64,000 nucleotides of DNA from Botryobacter ruber. GTDB taxonomy: Bacteria > Bacteroidota > Bacteroidia > Cytophagales > Hymenobacteraceae. Below the pieces are notes generated by a model. It worked only from the letters and a program-made list of their open reading frames with translations. It did not search any database and had not been told where the DNA came from. Position numbers and translations under genes: made by a program. Location of the stretch: contig NZ_QCZK02000030.1 of NCBI RefSeq assembly GCF_003347595.2, positions 21,657 through 85,656 on the forward strand, written 5' to 3'. Shown here piece after piece: positions 28,330 through 37,542 of the stretch (the first letter of the stretch is position 1; each line of letters begins with the position of its first letter).

Positions 28330-31300
28330 TGTTTAATAAGTTTACGTTCTACTGTTTGGCCGTTTCTGAAAACAGCCTTCATGATATAAAATCCGGAAGT
28401 CAGGTGACTGATGGAGCAGAAACCTTCCTGCCCTGCCTCGATATTGCTTTTAGCAACTACTAACCTGCCGCTCAAATCATACAGTTCCACTTTCTGTATT
28501 ATTTCTGTGCTGCTGAAATAAATTTTATCGGCAGCAGGATTCGGGTAAGCGATAAAAGCAGCGGCAGCATACGGTTCGGCAATACCTGTCACGCCCTGCG
28601 CTACAAGGCTGTTCAGGTAGATTTCCAGGTTCGAGTAGCCACCCGCTCCAATAGCCCTTGCATCAGACGCCAGGTACTTGTTCAACCCGTTTGCTTCTTC
28701 CCAGTCATCCGGAAGGCCGTCATTGTCGGTATCGGTTGGAGGCGTTGCACTGTTCAGTGTTGGCCAGCCGCCTACTTCTGACGGCGAATCGATAATGCCT
28801 CTGCCAGTAACGGCACGGTCACCTTTTGCTTCGGCAACAATTCGGGTATCCACGGCATCGCGCTTTGGCAGAACAGCACCGGCTTTCTCCAGCACCAGCC
28901 TGTAGGCTTCCTGTGCCGTTTGCGTCTCTACCGGTTCCACCGGAAACCAGTACGGGTGCCTGATGTTGTCGGCACCGTTTACCCTGCTGGCGTCTACGCC
29001 CAGCCAGTTAGCAACATTCATTCCGCCGGTTATGCCTTCCATATAGTTACCGGCAAAATACCACTCGCCATAGCCAGCGGCTGTATTTCCTTCGGTCACA
29101 TAAGACGGTGCTGCAAAAAGCAGCTGGCTCGGTGTGGCAGGTCCCGGTTTATAGTAGTTGTTGATGAAATTAACTTTCATCTCACCGCCGCGAATTTCTT
29201 CTTCGCCTCCGTACACGGCTCCTCTGCTGCCCCAGTTAAAGATAACGTTGTTCCGGAAATCCACGAGGGCGATAGTATCGTTGGAGCGGCTGCCGTTGAT
29301 GCGGGGCGAGCGGCTCTGGTTGTGGGCAATCAGGTTGTGGTGGTACGAAGCATATTGTCCGCCCCACTGTGAGCCGTAGCTGCGCGCGCCTTTGCTATGC
29401 CCGGCATTGTATAGTCCCTCGCTCAGGATACTCCACTGCACGGTGGTGAATTTGTTATCGTACATGCCCATGTTTTCTTCCACCGCCCAACTCATAGAGC
29501 AGTGGTCTACAATAATATTGCGGGCGTTTTCGATGTTCAGGCCGGTCGTCTGCGTGCCCAGGCTGTTGCCCGGACGAAACCGGAGATAGCGGATAATCAG
29601 GTTGCTGCCAGACAACTTGATGCCTTCGTTTTTTATAGCGATACCATCGCCGGGAGCACTCTGGCCCGCGATGGTCATGTTAGACCTGCCAGATTTAAGC
29701 TCTCCGGCCAGTTCGATATTGCCGGAAACTTTGAAAATAATAGTTATCGGGTCGGTGCCGAGCGAATTAAGTGCCGCCCGCAGACTGCCTGTGCCGCTGT
29801 CGTTCAGGTTGGTTACTTCCACTACCCTACCCCCACGGCCGCCTGTGGCATATTTACCGTAACCTTCAGCGCCCGGAAAGGCAATTGGCTCCCCAGCTGC
29901 CGGTACATCCTCGTCATCCGTCGGGGTTCCAAGCACGGTAAGGGTTAATGTGCCATACATAAAGCTGTTTTCTTCAGCAGCTGCCGTTACGGTTACCTCA
30001 CCTGGTGCTACAGCCGTAAGCAGGCCGTCGGCTGAAATGGAGGCCCGGTTGCTGTTGTTCACGCTCCAGTTCACATTCGGGTTGTCCGGATTCTGGGGGG
30101 TGAGCTGTGTGGAAAGTTGCAGGGTTTCACCGGGATTCAGGCTGGTGCGCCCTGCTGCAGGCACTACGGTAATGGAGGTAATGTTTGCCTGGTTCATGAT
30201 CGTAACATCCAGTGAGCCCGTTACACCAGAACCATCGTTGGCAGAAGCAGTCACGGTCACTACGCCGCTGGCTTTCGCTACTAAGTCGCCATTCTGATCG
30301 ATGGTGGCCAGTTGATCGTCGCTGATGCTCCAGGTTACGCTGCGGTTAGCGGCATTGCCGGGCAACACGGTAGCCACCATTTGCAGGTATCCGCCTTTCA
30401 CGGTAATGCTGGACTTGCCTCCCTGCCCGGACACAATGATACGGTTAACCAGGATTTCAGCAGGATTATCCGGATCCACATCTCCCCAGCCTGACCAGCG
30501 CGGATCCCCGATTGGCCCTCCGTTGGTGCCTGCCGTTAGCAAAGATGATGATTCAGGTATGGTGAAGTCGCCAAAATCAGGGCCTGCAAAGCCAGGATCA
30601 GTAGCAATGGTATTGCTGACCAGGACATTCTGCAGCGCCGCATCTACCTGCGCCAGGTTATGGACTCCATTATCCTTGGTTGATTCGAAATTGTGGAACA
30701 CATTGTTTTCAAAAGTAAACAAGCCGGCACTCTGGTTTATGCGGAAAGGACGAGCCGTGGCAGGATCGATCAAGGTGCTGACGATGTTGTTGGTAAACAT
30801 CAGGTTCACCTGCCCGTCGGTAGGGTCGTTTACCTGTATCAGGGCATCGGCTCCGTTTATTCCGTTTGCTACCTTGTAAATGGTGTTCCGGTTGATGATG
30901 ATTTGCTGTGGATACTGCGCAGGTCGTTCAGGCTTGGAATAATAAGGGTTCTTCAGAAATCCGCCTATGTTGTAAAAAGTTGAATTCGTAATTTCGATCT
31001 TGTCGGTTGCATTAATCCTGGGGTCCAGTACCCAACCCGAGAAGTCGGACCACACCACGTTGTTGATTTTAATTAACTGGTAATGCAGCCCCTGATCATA
31101 GAACAACTCAATGCCGTTGCTGAATCCGGAAGCTTCCACATTTTCGAATTTGATGATACTGTTGGCAAAAGTGCCGTTTTCAAAGCCCCTGCCAAAGCTC
31201 AACAGCATCGACCGCTGCTGTTTTCCATCCTCATCCAGCGTTAGCCCCTTTGCCCGGAACCCGATAAAGGTCATGCTCAGGTTATTTGCCCTGGGCCTGA

Positions 31301-31598
31301 ACCCGCTTACAGTTCCATAAAAGGTTACCAAGGGGCGGATTGCCAGTGTCGGATCGGCTTTTATGGCGATGTTCTGCTTTATCTCAATCGTGCCCTTCAC
31401 CAGATACTCACCCTCACTTACCAGCAGGATGGTATCGCCGGGTACCCAGTTGGCTGTATTTTCTATAAAGGTTTTTAAAGCATTTTCTTCGGAATTGGTA
31501 ACGCGATGCGTTTGCTGCGCTTTCACACTCAGCGTTACCAGGGCAAATAAAAAGGTAAAAATAAAAAAGCGCTTACTTGCAAAGTAGGAGTGCTTCAT
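28326..31598 (-). CDS. Multidomain secreted pectate lyase: beta-helix + Big_2 x2 + PL1 + T9SS
   Basis: About 1090 residues from ATG (MKHSYFASKRFF); the open frame extends three codons to a TTG. Order: signal peptide; a DUF5123/DUF4957-type beta-helix module (about 30-370) closely related to the units of the 1159-residue neighbour; two Big_2 (bacterial Ig-like) domains, 'VNRIIVSGQGGKSSITVKGG' and 'ITSITVVPAAGRTSLNPGET'; a PL1-type pectate lyase domain starting FPGAEGYGKYATGGRGGRVV with TIAGQSAPGDG, IVDHCSMSWAVEEN, and SRSPRINGSRSND (catalytic Arg region); a Ca-binding-like TDTDNDGLPDDWEE; and a T9SS tail (YPNPAADKIYF to VERKLIKQ). It cleaves de-esterified galacturonan outside the cell. The lyase part is a close paralogue of the next gene upstream. 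Confidence 0.9.
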   Translation of the reverse strand: MKHSYFASKRFFIFTFLFALVTLSVKAQQTHRVTNSEENALKTFIENTANWVPGDTILLVSEGEYLVKGTIEIKQNIAIKADPTLAIRPLVTFYGTVSGFRPRANNLSMTFIGFRAKGLTLDEDGKQQRSMLLSFGRGFENGTFANSIIKFENVEASGFSNGIELFYDQGLHYQLIKINNVVWSDFSGWVLDPRINATDKIEITNSTFYNIGGFLKNPYYSKPERPAQYPQQIIINRNTIYKVANGINGADALIQVNDPTDGQVNLMFTNNIVSTLIDPATARPFRINQSAGLFTFENNVFHNFESTKDNGVHNLAQVDAALQNVLVSNTIATDPGFAGPDFGDFTIPESSSLLTAGTNGGPIGDPRWSGWGDVDPDNPAEILVNRIIVSGQGGKSSITVKGGYLQMVATVLPGNAANRSVTWSISDDQLATIDQNGDLVAKASGVVTVTASANDGSGVTGSLDVTIMNQANITSITVVPAAGRTSLNPGETLQLSTQLTPQNPDNPNVNWSVNNSNRASISADGLLTAVAPGEVTVTAAAEENSFMYGTLTLTVLGTPTDDEDVPAAGEPIAFPGAEGYGKYATGGRGGRVVEVTNLNDSGTGSLRAALNSLGTDPITIIFKVSGNIELAGELKSGRSNMTIAGQSAPGDGIAIKNEGIKLSGSNLIIRYLRFRPGNSLGTQTTGLNIENARNIIVDHCSMSWAVEENMGMYDNKFTTVQWSILSEGLYNAGHSKGARSYGSQWGGQYASYHHNLIAHNQSRSPRINGSRSNDTIALVDFRNNVIFNWGSRGAVYGGEEEIRGGEMKVNFINNYYKPGPATPSQLLFAAPSYVTEGNTAAGYGEWYFAGNYMEGITGGMNVANWLGVDASRVNGADNIRHPYWFPVEPVETQTAQEAYRLVLEKAGAVLPKRDAVDTRIVAEAKGDRAVTGRGIIDSPSEVGGWPTLNSATPPTDTDNDGLPDDWEEANGLNKYLASDARAIGAGGYSNLEIYLNSLVAQGVTGIAEPYAAAAFIAYPNPAADKIYFSSTEIIQKVELYDLSGRLVVAKSNIEAGQEGFCSISHLTSGFYIMKAVFRNGQTVERKLIKQ

Positions 31599-31680
31599 AA
31601 ATATCAAGACTACACTGTTTAAATCTAATACAAAACCAAAATGCTAATCCAACGCTGGCAGAAAAAGCAGTTATCCAGCA

Positions 31681-31712
31681 GCAGAAGAAATGGTGACTGC
31701 TGCAGCAGACTT
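31681..31712 (+). repeat. Repeat family A, degenerate copy
   Basis: GCAGAAGAAATGGTGACTGC then TGCAGCAGAC; the GGTGACTGC-type core is kept and the left half has diverged. Confidence 0.55.
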
Positions 31713-31746
31713 TTTAGTTCTTTACCCAAGGGATTATAAAAGCTCA

Positions 31747-31780
31747 TAACCCACACCGGTTTTGATGCCGATGTGGGTTA
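31747..31780 (-). terminator. Hairpin downstream of the stand-alone pectate lyase
   Basis: Perfect 9-bp arms TAACCCACA / TGTGGGTTA with a 16-nt loop that can pair further. No direct T-run follows, so termination may be partial and the genes downstream may still be read. Confidence 0.55.
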
Positions 31781-31798
31781 CAAATTTTAAACTGGAAA

Positions 31799-33490
31799 TT
31801 ATTGTTTGATCAGTTTATGGTCGGCGGTGTGGCCATTCCGGAAGAAAGTTCTTAAGATATAGAAGCCGCCTTTCAGCTGGCTGACCTGCAGGAAGTCTTT
31901 TTCAGGACGAACATCGCTTTTTTCTACCAACACTTTACCACTCAGATCGTACAGCGCTACTTTGGCAATTTTTTCGGTGCTGCTGAAGAATACTTTATCG
32001 GTAACCGGATTAGGGTAAACGACAAAATCATTTGCTGCAACCTCATCGCCGATGGCTGTTACACCAGAAGGAACGATGCTGTTCAGGTAGCGTTCCAGTG
32101 GCGTGTACCCATCCGTTCCGATTACTTTTGCATCTTCGGCATTGTTCGGGTCCAGGTTATTTGTTGTTTCCCAGGTATCCGGAATGCCATCTTTGTCGGT
32201 ATCTACAGGAGCAGCCGCACTTTGCAACGTTGGCCATCCTCCTACGGCTGTTGGACTATCGATAATACCATTGCCTTTTGTACCTGTTCCTACAGCTGTT
32301 CCTGTACGGACTTCATTTACAATTCTGGTATCTACGGCATCGCGTTTAGGTAAAATAGCGCCAGCATTTTCCAGCACCAGGTTAAATGCTTCCTGTGCAG
32401 TTTGGGTCTGAACTCCTTCATAGGCGAACTCGCTGTTGCTCCGGATGTTAGCTACTCCGCCAACGCGGTCTGTATCCACCCCAAGCCAGTTGTCTTCGTT
32501 CATGCCGCCGGTAACACCATGCATGTAGTTGCCTGAGAAGTACCACTTGCCATAACCATAAGCCGTATTACCCTCTGTTACATAAGATGGAGCAGCAAAG
32601 ATATGCGTACCGGCTGTAGCGGGCCCCGGTTTGTAGTAGTTATTTACAACATTAGTGAAGTTGCCTGCCTTGTTCTGACCAGGGTTTTGGGGATCTTCCC
32701 ACCAGATTTCGTTTTCTCCACCATATACAGCGCCTCTGCTACCCCAGTTGTAGATAACATTGTTGCGGAAGTCCACCAGTGCAACAGTATCGTTGGAGCG
32801 GCTGCCATTGATGCGTGGAGAGCGGCTGTTCTGATGTGCGATCAGGTTATGGTGGTAAGAGGCATACTGACCGCCCCACTGAGAGCCATAGCCACGAGCG
32901 CCTTTGCCGTGTCCGGCGTTATAAAGCCCCTCGCTGATAATGCTCCATTGTACAGTGGTATATTTATTGTCGTACATGCCCATTGTTTCTTCAACAGCCC
33001 AACTAAAGGAGCAGTGGTCGACAATGATATTTTTAGAGTTCTCTATATTCAGGGGAGTGGTCGCAGCACCTGCAGCTCCCGGGCGGAAGCGGACATAGCG
33101 AATAATGATATTTTCGCCTGAGAGGAAAACAGACGCATTTTTGATGCAAATGCCATCTCCAGGAGCGGTCTGGCCGGCAATTGTTAAGTTAGATCTTTTA
33201 ACTTTGATATCAGTAGACAACTCTATATTCCCCGAAACACGGAAAACAATTGTAAGAGGCTCGTCGCCCGGTGTCTCTAGTGCGGCACGCAAGGTTCCGG
33301 TTCTTGTCCTGCCATAGAGGTCCCGGTCCCTCAGGTCCGTTACTTCCACTACCTTACCACCACGGCCACCCGAAGCAAATCTGCCATATCCTTCGGCACC
33401 TGGAAAAGCCAACTGTCTTTCCTGACCTAGTAAAGTTGTGCTCACAAAGCATAAGACTATGAAAACACTACTTGTAAATGATTTAAGCAT
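31799..33490 (-). CDS. Secreted PL1-type pectate lyase with T9SS sorting domain
   Basis: The 563-residue product has a signal peptide (about 1-22, ending TTLLGQ) followed at once by the PL1-type beta-helix: LAFPGAEGYGRFASGGRGGK, TGTLRAAL, RSNLTIAGQTAPGDGICIKN, NIIIRYVRFRPG, IIVDHCSFSWAVEETMGMYD, SQWGGQYASYHHNLIAH and SRSPRINGSRSNDTVAL. The SPRI/R region carries the arginine expected to abstract the C5 proton in PL1 enzymes. A DTDKDGIPDTWE calcium-binding-like motif and a T9SS tail (VYPNPVTDKVFF to ADHKLIKQ) complete it. It is effectively the catalytic half of the neighbouring multidomain lyase, so one was probably derived from the other by duplication plus domain gain or loss. Acts outside the cell on galacturonan by beta-elimination. 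Confidence 0.92.
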   Translation of the reverse strand: MLKSFTSSVFIVLCFVSTTLLGQERQLAFPGAEGYGRFASGGRGGKVVEVTDLRDRDLYGRTRTGTLRAALETPGDEPLTIVFRVSGNIELSTDIKVKRSNLTIAGQTAPGDGICIKNASVFLSGENIIIRYVRFRPGAAGAATTPLNIENSKNIIVDHCSFSWAVEETMGMYDNKYTTVQWSIISEGLYNAGHGKGARGYGSQWGGQYASYHHNLIAHQNSRSPRINGSRSNDTVALVDFRNNVIYNWGSRGAVYGGENEIWWEDPQNPGQNKAGNFTNVVNNYYKPGPATAGTHIFAAPSYVTEGNTAYGYGKWYFSGNYMHGVTGGMNEDNWLGVDTDRVGGVANIRSNSEFAYEGVQTQTAQEAFNLVLENAGAILPKRDAVDTRIVNEVRTGTAVGTGTKGNGIIDSPTAVGGWPTLQSAAAPVDTDKDGIPDTWETTNNLDPNNAEDAKVIGTDGYTPLERYLNSIVPSGVTAIGDEVAANDFVVYPNPVTDKVFFSSTEKIAKVALYDLSGKVLVEKSDVRPEKDFLQVSQLKGGFYILRTFFRNGHTADHKLIKQ

Positions 33491-33518
33491 ATTTTCGTTT
33501 AATTATTATAACCATAAA

Positions 33519-33558
33519 AACTCAGTGCTACCGGATAAACAACCGGCAACACTGAGTT
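33519..33558 (-). terminator. Terminator between triple beta-helix gene and pectate lyase
   Basis: AACTCAGTG / CACTGAGTT arms with an inner CCGG/CCGG pairing; on the minus strand the stem is followed by TTTTTAT. It lies 22 bp past the stop of the 1159-residue gene. Confidence 0.75.
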
Positions 33559-33579
33559 AGTTTCATTGGATTTTTAATG

Positions 33580-36500
33580 TTATTGCTTCAGTATTTTCAC
33601 CGTCTGCACATTGCTTCCGGCATTAATTCTGACAATGTATAGTCCAGATTTGATACCTGCAATATCAACCGAACCAACTTTATTAATAGCACCTGTCCAT
33701 ACGGCACTGCCTGTCATGTTGTAGATAGTAACATGTACTTCCGAAGCAGCATTAATGTAAAGCACATCACGTACCGGGTTTGGATACACTTCAACTTTTA
33801 TAGTTTTAAGTTCAGGCTTAATGCTTGTCACATTGTCTGGTGCCCACTGCGGATCACCAATTAGCCCACCATCAGTACCGGCAGTTGCCAGTGGCGAACC
33901 GTTCGGAAGCTTGAAGTTGCCGTTTTCAGGGGCAGCAAAGTTAGGGTTCTCTGTTGTGTTATTAGCCTCGGTTACAAAAGGATAGCCAGCCACAACGCTT
34001 AGGTTATATTGGGTTTTGGCCTGATCAGTTGCCAAGAAGTCGTGGAAAACATTGTTGCGAAGGCTATAAGTACCTGAAGGTCTTGCTTCCATGAACAGGA
34101 AAGGCCTGGAGTTAGCTGGATCTTTCAGTTTACTTACAATATTGTTTGTAAAAGTTAAGGTTACTGCGTTATCGCTGCCATCGTTCATCTGCAGCAATGC
34201 TCTGTTACCATCTGCTATGTTATAGAACGTATTGTGGTCAACTACAACATTTTGCGGAATAGCCTCAGGTCTGTTTCTGGAAGCATCTTGGAAATAAAAG
34301 TTATTGATAAAGCCTCCTGCATTTGAGAAGGTAGAATTTGTAATGCTTACTTCTTTTACAGCATTAATTCTTGGCCAGAATATCCATTGCGAAATGTCAT
34401 TCCAATGTACGTTATTGATCTCTACCTTATCATACACCTGAGAACCTCCCGGGAATAACTCTATACCTTGCGTCATGCCAGTAGCATACATGTCTTCTAT
34501 TCTTATCAGTTTACCACCCATAGCATTCCCTGCGCCGGCTGCATATTGTATCAGCGCTGCTTTTTGCTCCTGGTTGCTTGCGTTCAGCGATCGCCCATCA
34601 AAGTCAAAGCCTTTCAAGATAATGCTCAGGTTACTGGCTGCAGGTACAAAAGCGCCACCGTTTCCTACGCCGCTCACTTTTACCAGAGGTCTGGTTGATA
34701 AAGACGGATCGCCCATAATGGTAACATCCTGCATAATTTGCATACTTCCGGTTACGTCATAATTTCCAGCACTCACCAGCATGATCACATCACCCGGAGC
34801 CCAAAGCGCAGTGTTCTCGATAAATGCTTTAAGGGTATCCGGCTCCGTGTTTGGAATTTGATGGATGGTATAAAGCCCTTCGCCAGTGGCCCAGGTTGGA
34901 TCGCCGATAGGACCACTTGTTGTGCTTGCAGTTAGTAAGGAAGAATTGGAAGGAAGACCGAAGTTTCCGGCTGCCGGATTGGCAAACATTGGTTCACCTG
35001 TTACCGGATTCACAACTGTTACGTTGGCCTGTTTTGTAGCCACAGCCGTAAGGTTATGAGCACCCTCATCACGTGACGACTCGAAGTTGTGGAACAGGTT
35101 GTTACGGAACATAAAGGTACCGGCAGCCTCGTTGATACGGAACGGACGTGTACCGGAACTATTAATCAGTGTGCTTACAATGTTATTGGAAAAGGTAAAC
35201 GATACCGTACCTTCTTTCGGATCATTGATCTGGATGAACGCATCAGCACCCTTTAACGCAGACAAACCATTATAGAAAGTGTTATGGTCGATCATGATCG
35301 TCATTGGGTATATGCCTGTACGGTTTTTACCTGCATCTACATTATAAGGGTTCTTTAAGAAAGCTCCGAAGTTAGAGAAAGTAGAATTGGTAATTTCTAT
35401 TCTGTCGGTTGCATTCAGTCTTGGGTCCACTACCCAGCCTTCAATATCATTAAACCACACATTATTAAGTACCAATTCTTCGTAGTGCAGTCCATTGTCA
35501 TAGAAAAGCTCCACACCAGTACTCAGGCCAGTGGCATTCATTTCTTCTATCCTGAAGCTACCTCCACTAACTTCTCCTCCCTCACTTCTTCCGCCAAAGC
35601 GCAGAACTGCAGCTCTTTGTTCTTCACCTTCGGCGTCTTCAGTCAAGCCATTTACATTGAAACCTTTCAGGATGATATCCAGGTTATTTGCTCGAGGCTT
35701 AAAAGCACCGCCATGCAGCGTCACAGTCGGGCGTTGCGCCAGCGACGGATCGCCCATAATGGTAACATCCTGCTTTATGTCAATGCCATTGTTAACTTCG
35801 TAGTTGCCGGCGCTCACCAGCATAATAACATCACCCGGAGCCCAAAGCGCAGTGTTTTCAACAAATTTTTTAAGGGTATCCGGCTCCGTGTTTGGAATTT
35901 GGTGTGTGGCAAAACCAGCACCACCAGAAGTCCAGGATGGATCACCAATTGTACCGCCGTTTGTACCAGCTGTCAGAAGTGGAGAACCGGCTGGAATTCT
36001 AAAGTTTCCAACTGCAGCATTCGCAAAGGCCGGATTTTCTGTTATGGTATTCGTAGCAGTTACGTTGGTCTGCCTGGCGTCTACTGTAGCCAGGTTAAAA
36101 GCTTCCTGTACTTCACCATCAGCTCTTGTAGAGGTGAATTCATGAAATACATTATTTTCAAACGTAAATGTTCCAGCAAGCGGATCAATCCGGAAAGGTC
36201 GTGCATTATCTGCCGTATGCAACATGCTCACCACGTTATCGCGGAAAGTGAGTGTTACTGACTGGTCCTTCGGATCGTTCATTTGAATAAACGTATTGCC
36301 ACCGGCTCCGGAAACATTGTAAAAAGTATTATCCTCAATTACAAAATTTTGTGGAATAACATCGGTTCTCGCAGGAGTAACACCTGTATCAGAAAAATAT
36401 GGGTTATTGATGAAGCCATTTGCTATGTTATAGAAAGTTGAGTTCATAACACGCAATGATTTAACCGCATTCTGCTTAATATCGATTGCATAGGCGCCTA

Positions 36501-37059
36501 CCATATCATGCCATTCCACATTATCTATTACAAGTTCATTCACTGCTACCCGTAAGGAATTGTTATTTACAATTAAGCCACCTTTAAAGCCCCATGCCTC
36601 GCTGTTTTTAAACACTAGTTTAGGGAAAGTGGTAGCCAGTCCACCTGCAGGATCTGTTACAGCAGTAGCAAATCCACGGAATATATAATCTGTTCTGCTG
36701 GTACCATTTGACTGGTATCCGTTAAAGTCTATGCCAATTAAGGAAAGACTGGTATTGTCAAGATTTGCCCTGATGCTTCCGCTGGTTCCTGAAAAACGAA
36801 TTACAGGTCTTTGAGCAAGCGCCGGATCTCCTTTAATATGGACAGACCGTGGTAAATCAATAGTTGCCGACACCTGGTATATACCTGAACTGGTTAACAT
36901 GACAGTATCACCAGCCGCCCATTGGCCGTTCAGGATAAAGTTCCTGAGCGTATCGGGCCTTGTATTCGGGATGTTGTGTGTTGTCTGGGCAAACGAATTA
37001 CTAACTAACAGTAGTAATAGCGCCAACAGACCAACACCTTTAAAGTACAGTTTGAACAT
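33580..37059 (-). CDS. Secreted protein with three tandem beta-helix units and T9SS tail
   Basis: The 1159-residue product consists of a signal peptide (1-25, NSFAQ), three repeats of about 340-350 residues (26-376, 385-723, 732-1072) and a T9SS domain (about 1085-1159, VYPNPVRDVLYIN to VKILKQ). Each repeat opens with HNIPNTRPDTL or HQIPNTEPDTLK, continues with 'ALWAPGDVIMLVSAGNY', 'DVTIMGDPSLAQRP', 'ITNSTFSN', 'DHNTFYN', 'LTFRDNVVSML' and closes with 'SPLLTAGTNGGTIGDPSW'. The unit is the same DUF5123/DUF4957-like beta-helix module found at the N-terminus of the multidomain lyase. Units 2 and 3 are the most alike. Beta-helix folds of this kind occur in polysaccharide lyases and binding proteins; no lyase motif is recognised here, so catalysis is unproven. 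Its place in the pectinolytic block points to pectin binding or cleavage. Confidence 0.85.
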   Translation of the reverse strand: MFKLYFKGVGLLALLLLLVSNSFAQTTHNIPNTRPDTLRNFILNGQWAAGDTVMLTSSGIYQVSATIDLPRSVHIKGDPALAQRPVIRFSGTSGSIRANLDNTSLSLIGIDFNGYQSNGTSRTDYIFRGFATAVTDPAGGLATTFPKLVFKNSEAWGFKGGLIVNNNSLRVAVNELVIDNVEWHDMVGAYAIDIKQNAVKSLRVMNSTFYNIANGFINNPYFSDTGVTPARTDVIPQNFVIEDNTFYNVSGAGGNTFIQMNDPKDQSVTLTFRDNVVSMLHTADNARPFRIDPLAGTFTFENNVFHEFTSTRADGEVQEAFNLATVDARQTNVTATNTITENPAFANAAVGNFRIPAGSPLLTAGTNGGTIGDPSWTSGGAGFATHQIPNTEPDTLKKFVENTALWAPGDVIMLVSAGNYEVNNGIDIKQDVTIMGDPSLAQRPTVTLHGGAFKPRANNLDIILKGFNVNGLTEDAEGEEQRAAVLRFGGRSEGGEVSGGSFRIEEMNATGLSTGVELFYDNGLHYEELVLNNVWFNDIEGWVVDPRLNATDRIEITNSTFSNFGAFLKNPYNVDAGKNRTGIYPMTIMIDHNTFYNGLSALKGADAFIQINDPKEGTVSFTFSNNIVSTLINSSGTRPFRINEAAGTFMFRNNLFHNFESSRDEGAHNLTAVATKQANVTVVNPVTGEPMFANPAAGNFGLPSNSSLLTASTTSGPIGDPTWATGEGLYTIHQIPNTEPDTLKAFIENTALWAPGDVIMLVSAGNYDVTGSMQIMQDVTIMGDPSLSTRPLVKVSGVGNGGAFVPAASNLSIILKGFDFDGRSLNASNQEQKAALIQYAAGAGNAMGGKLIRIEDMYATGMTQGIELFPGGSQVYDKVEINNVHWNDISQWIFWPRINAVKEVSITNSTFSNAGGFINNFYFQDASRNRPEAIPQNVVVDHNTFYNIADGNRALLQMNDGSDNAVTLTFTNNIVSKLKDPANSRPFLFMEARPSGTYSLRNNVFHDFLATDQAKTQYNLSVVAGYPFVTEANNTTENPNFAAPENGNFKLPNGSPLATAGTDGGLIGDPQWAPDNVTSIKPELKTIKVEVYPNPVRDVLYINAASEVHVTIYNMTGSAVWTGAINKVGSVDIAGIKSGLYIVRINAGSNVQTVKILKQ

Positions 37060-37542
37060 AATTGTTGTTTATTAAGGTTTAACAAAGAAATTCTTAACAT
37101 AGAACCGGAAGCTCTTAAAGAAGCAGGCATACTGCTTAAAGATTTCAAAGCACTTCCGACTGATATCGATTCACTCTCCACCTCCACCCTTAGCCATTAC
37201 TACAGCCAATGAAAGAGGAATTTATGCAAAAAAAAGGTTCTGCACCTGCCACCATAGCCTCTGATGCACGTCACCAGGTTAGGTAGCAGAAGAACTAATG
37301 AATCAGATAACGCAACACCAAAGCTGCATCAGGCATAATGCAGGTTAAGGTCATAAGAAGATATTTGGTCTTCTTATAAACCACATTTGCTTTACCGACG
37401 CTCTTGTTGCAACAATTTCAGAATAGGTTAAAGCTACCCGCTGTTAAAAAGTAAGCAGAAGCAAGACATTGTAAGAAAGGAAGAAGCTTTTAACAGCATA
37501 AACAGCACTAATAGCTGCTTATGCTGTTGAAAGCTCTGATAA
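37060..37542. other. Spacer with repeat A arm and a gene-like remnant
   Basis: This 483-bp spacer has no annotated gene. Plus-strand frame 37081..37209 encodes a protein-like run (EPEALKEAGILLKDFKALPT and onward to a stop) but has no start codon. An inverted repeat A arm lies at 37236..37269. The remainder shows nothing recognisable. Confidence 0.55.
37236..37269 (-). repeat. Repeat family A, single inverted arm
   Basis: TCTGCACCTGCCACCATAGC followed by CTCTGATGCACG. Confidence 0.7.

Noticed and set aside
31599..31607. TTG start three codons upstream of the multidomain pectate lyase
   Set aside because: The first ATG gives a normal signal peptide; a TTG start has no support.
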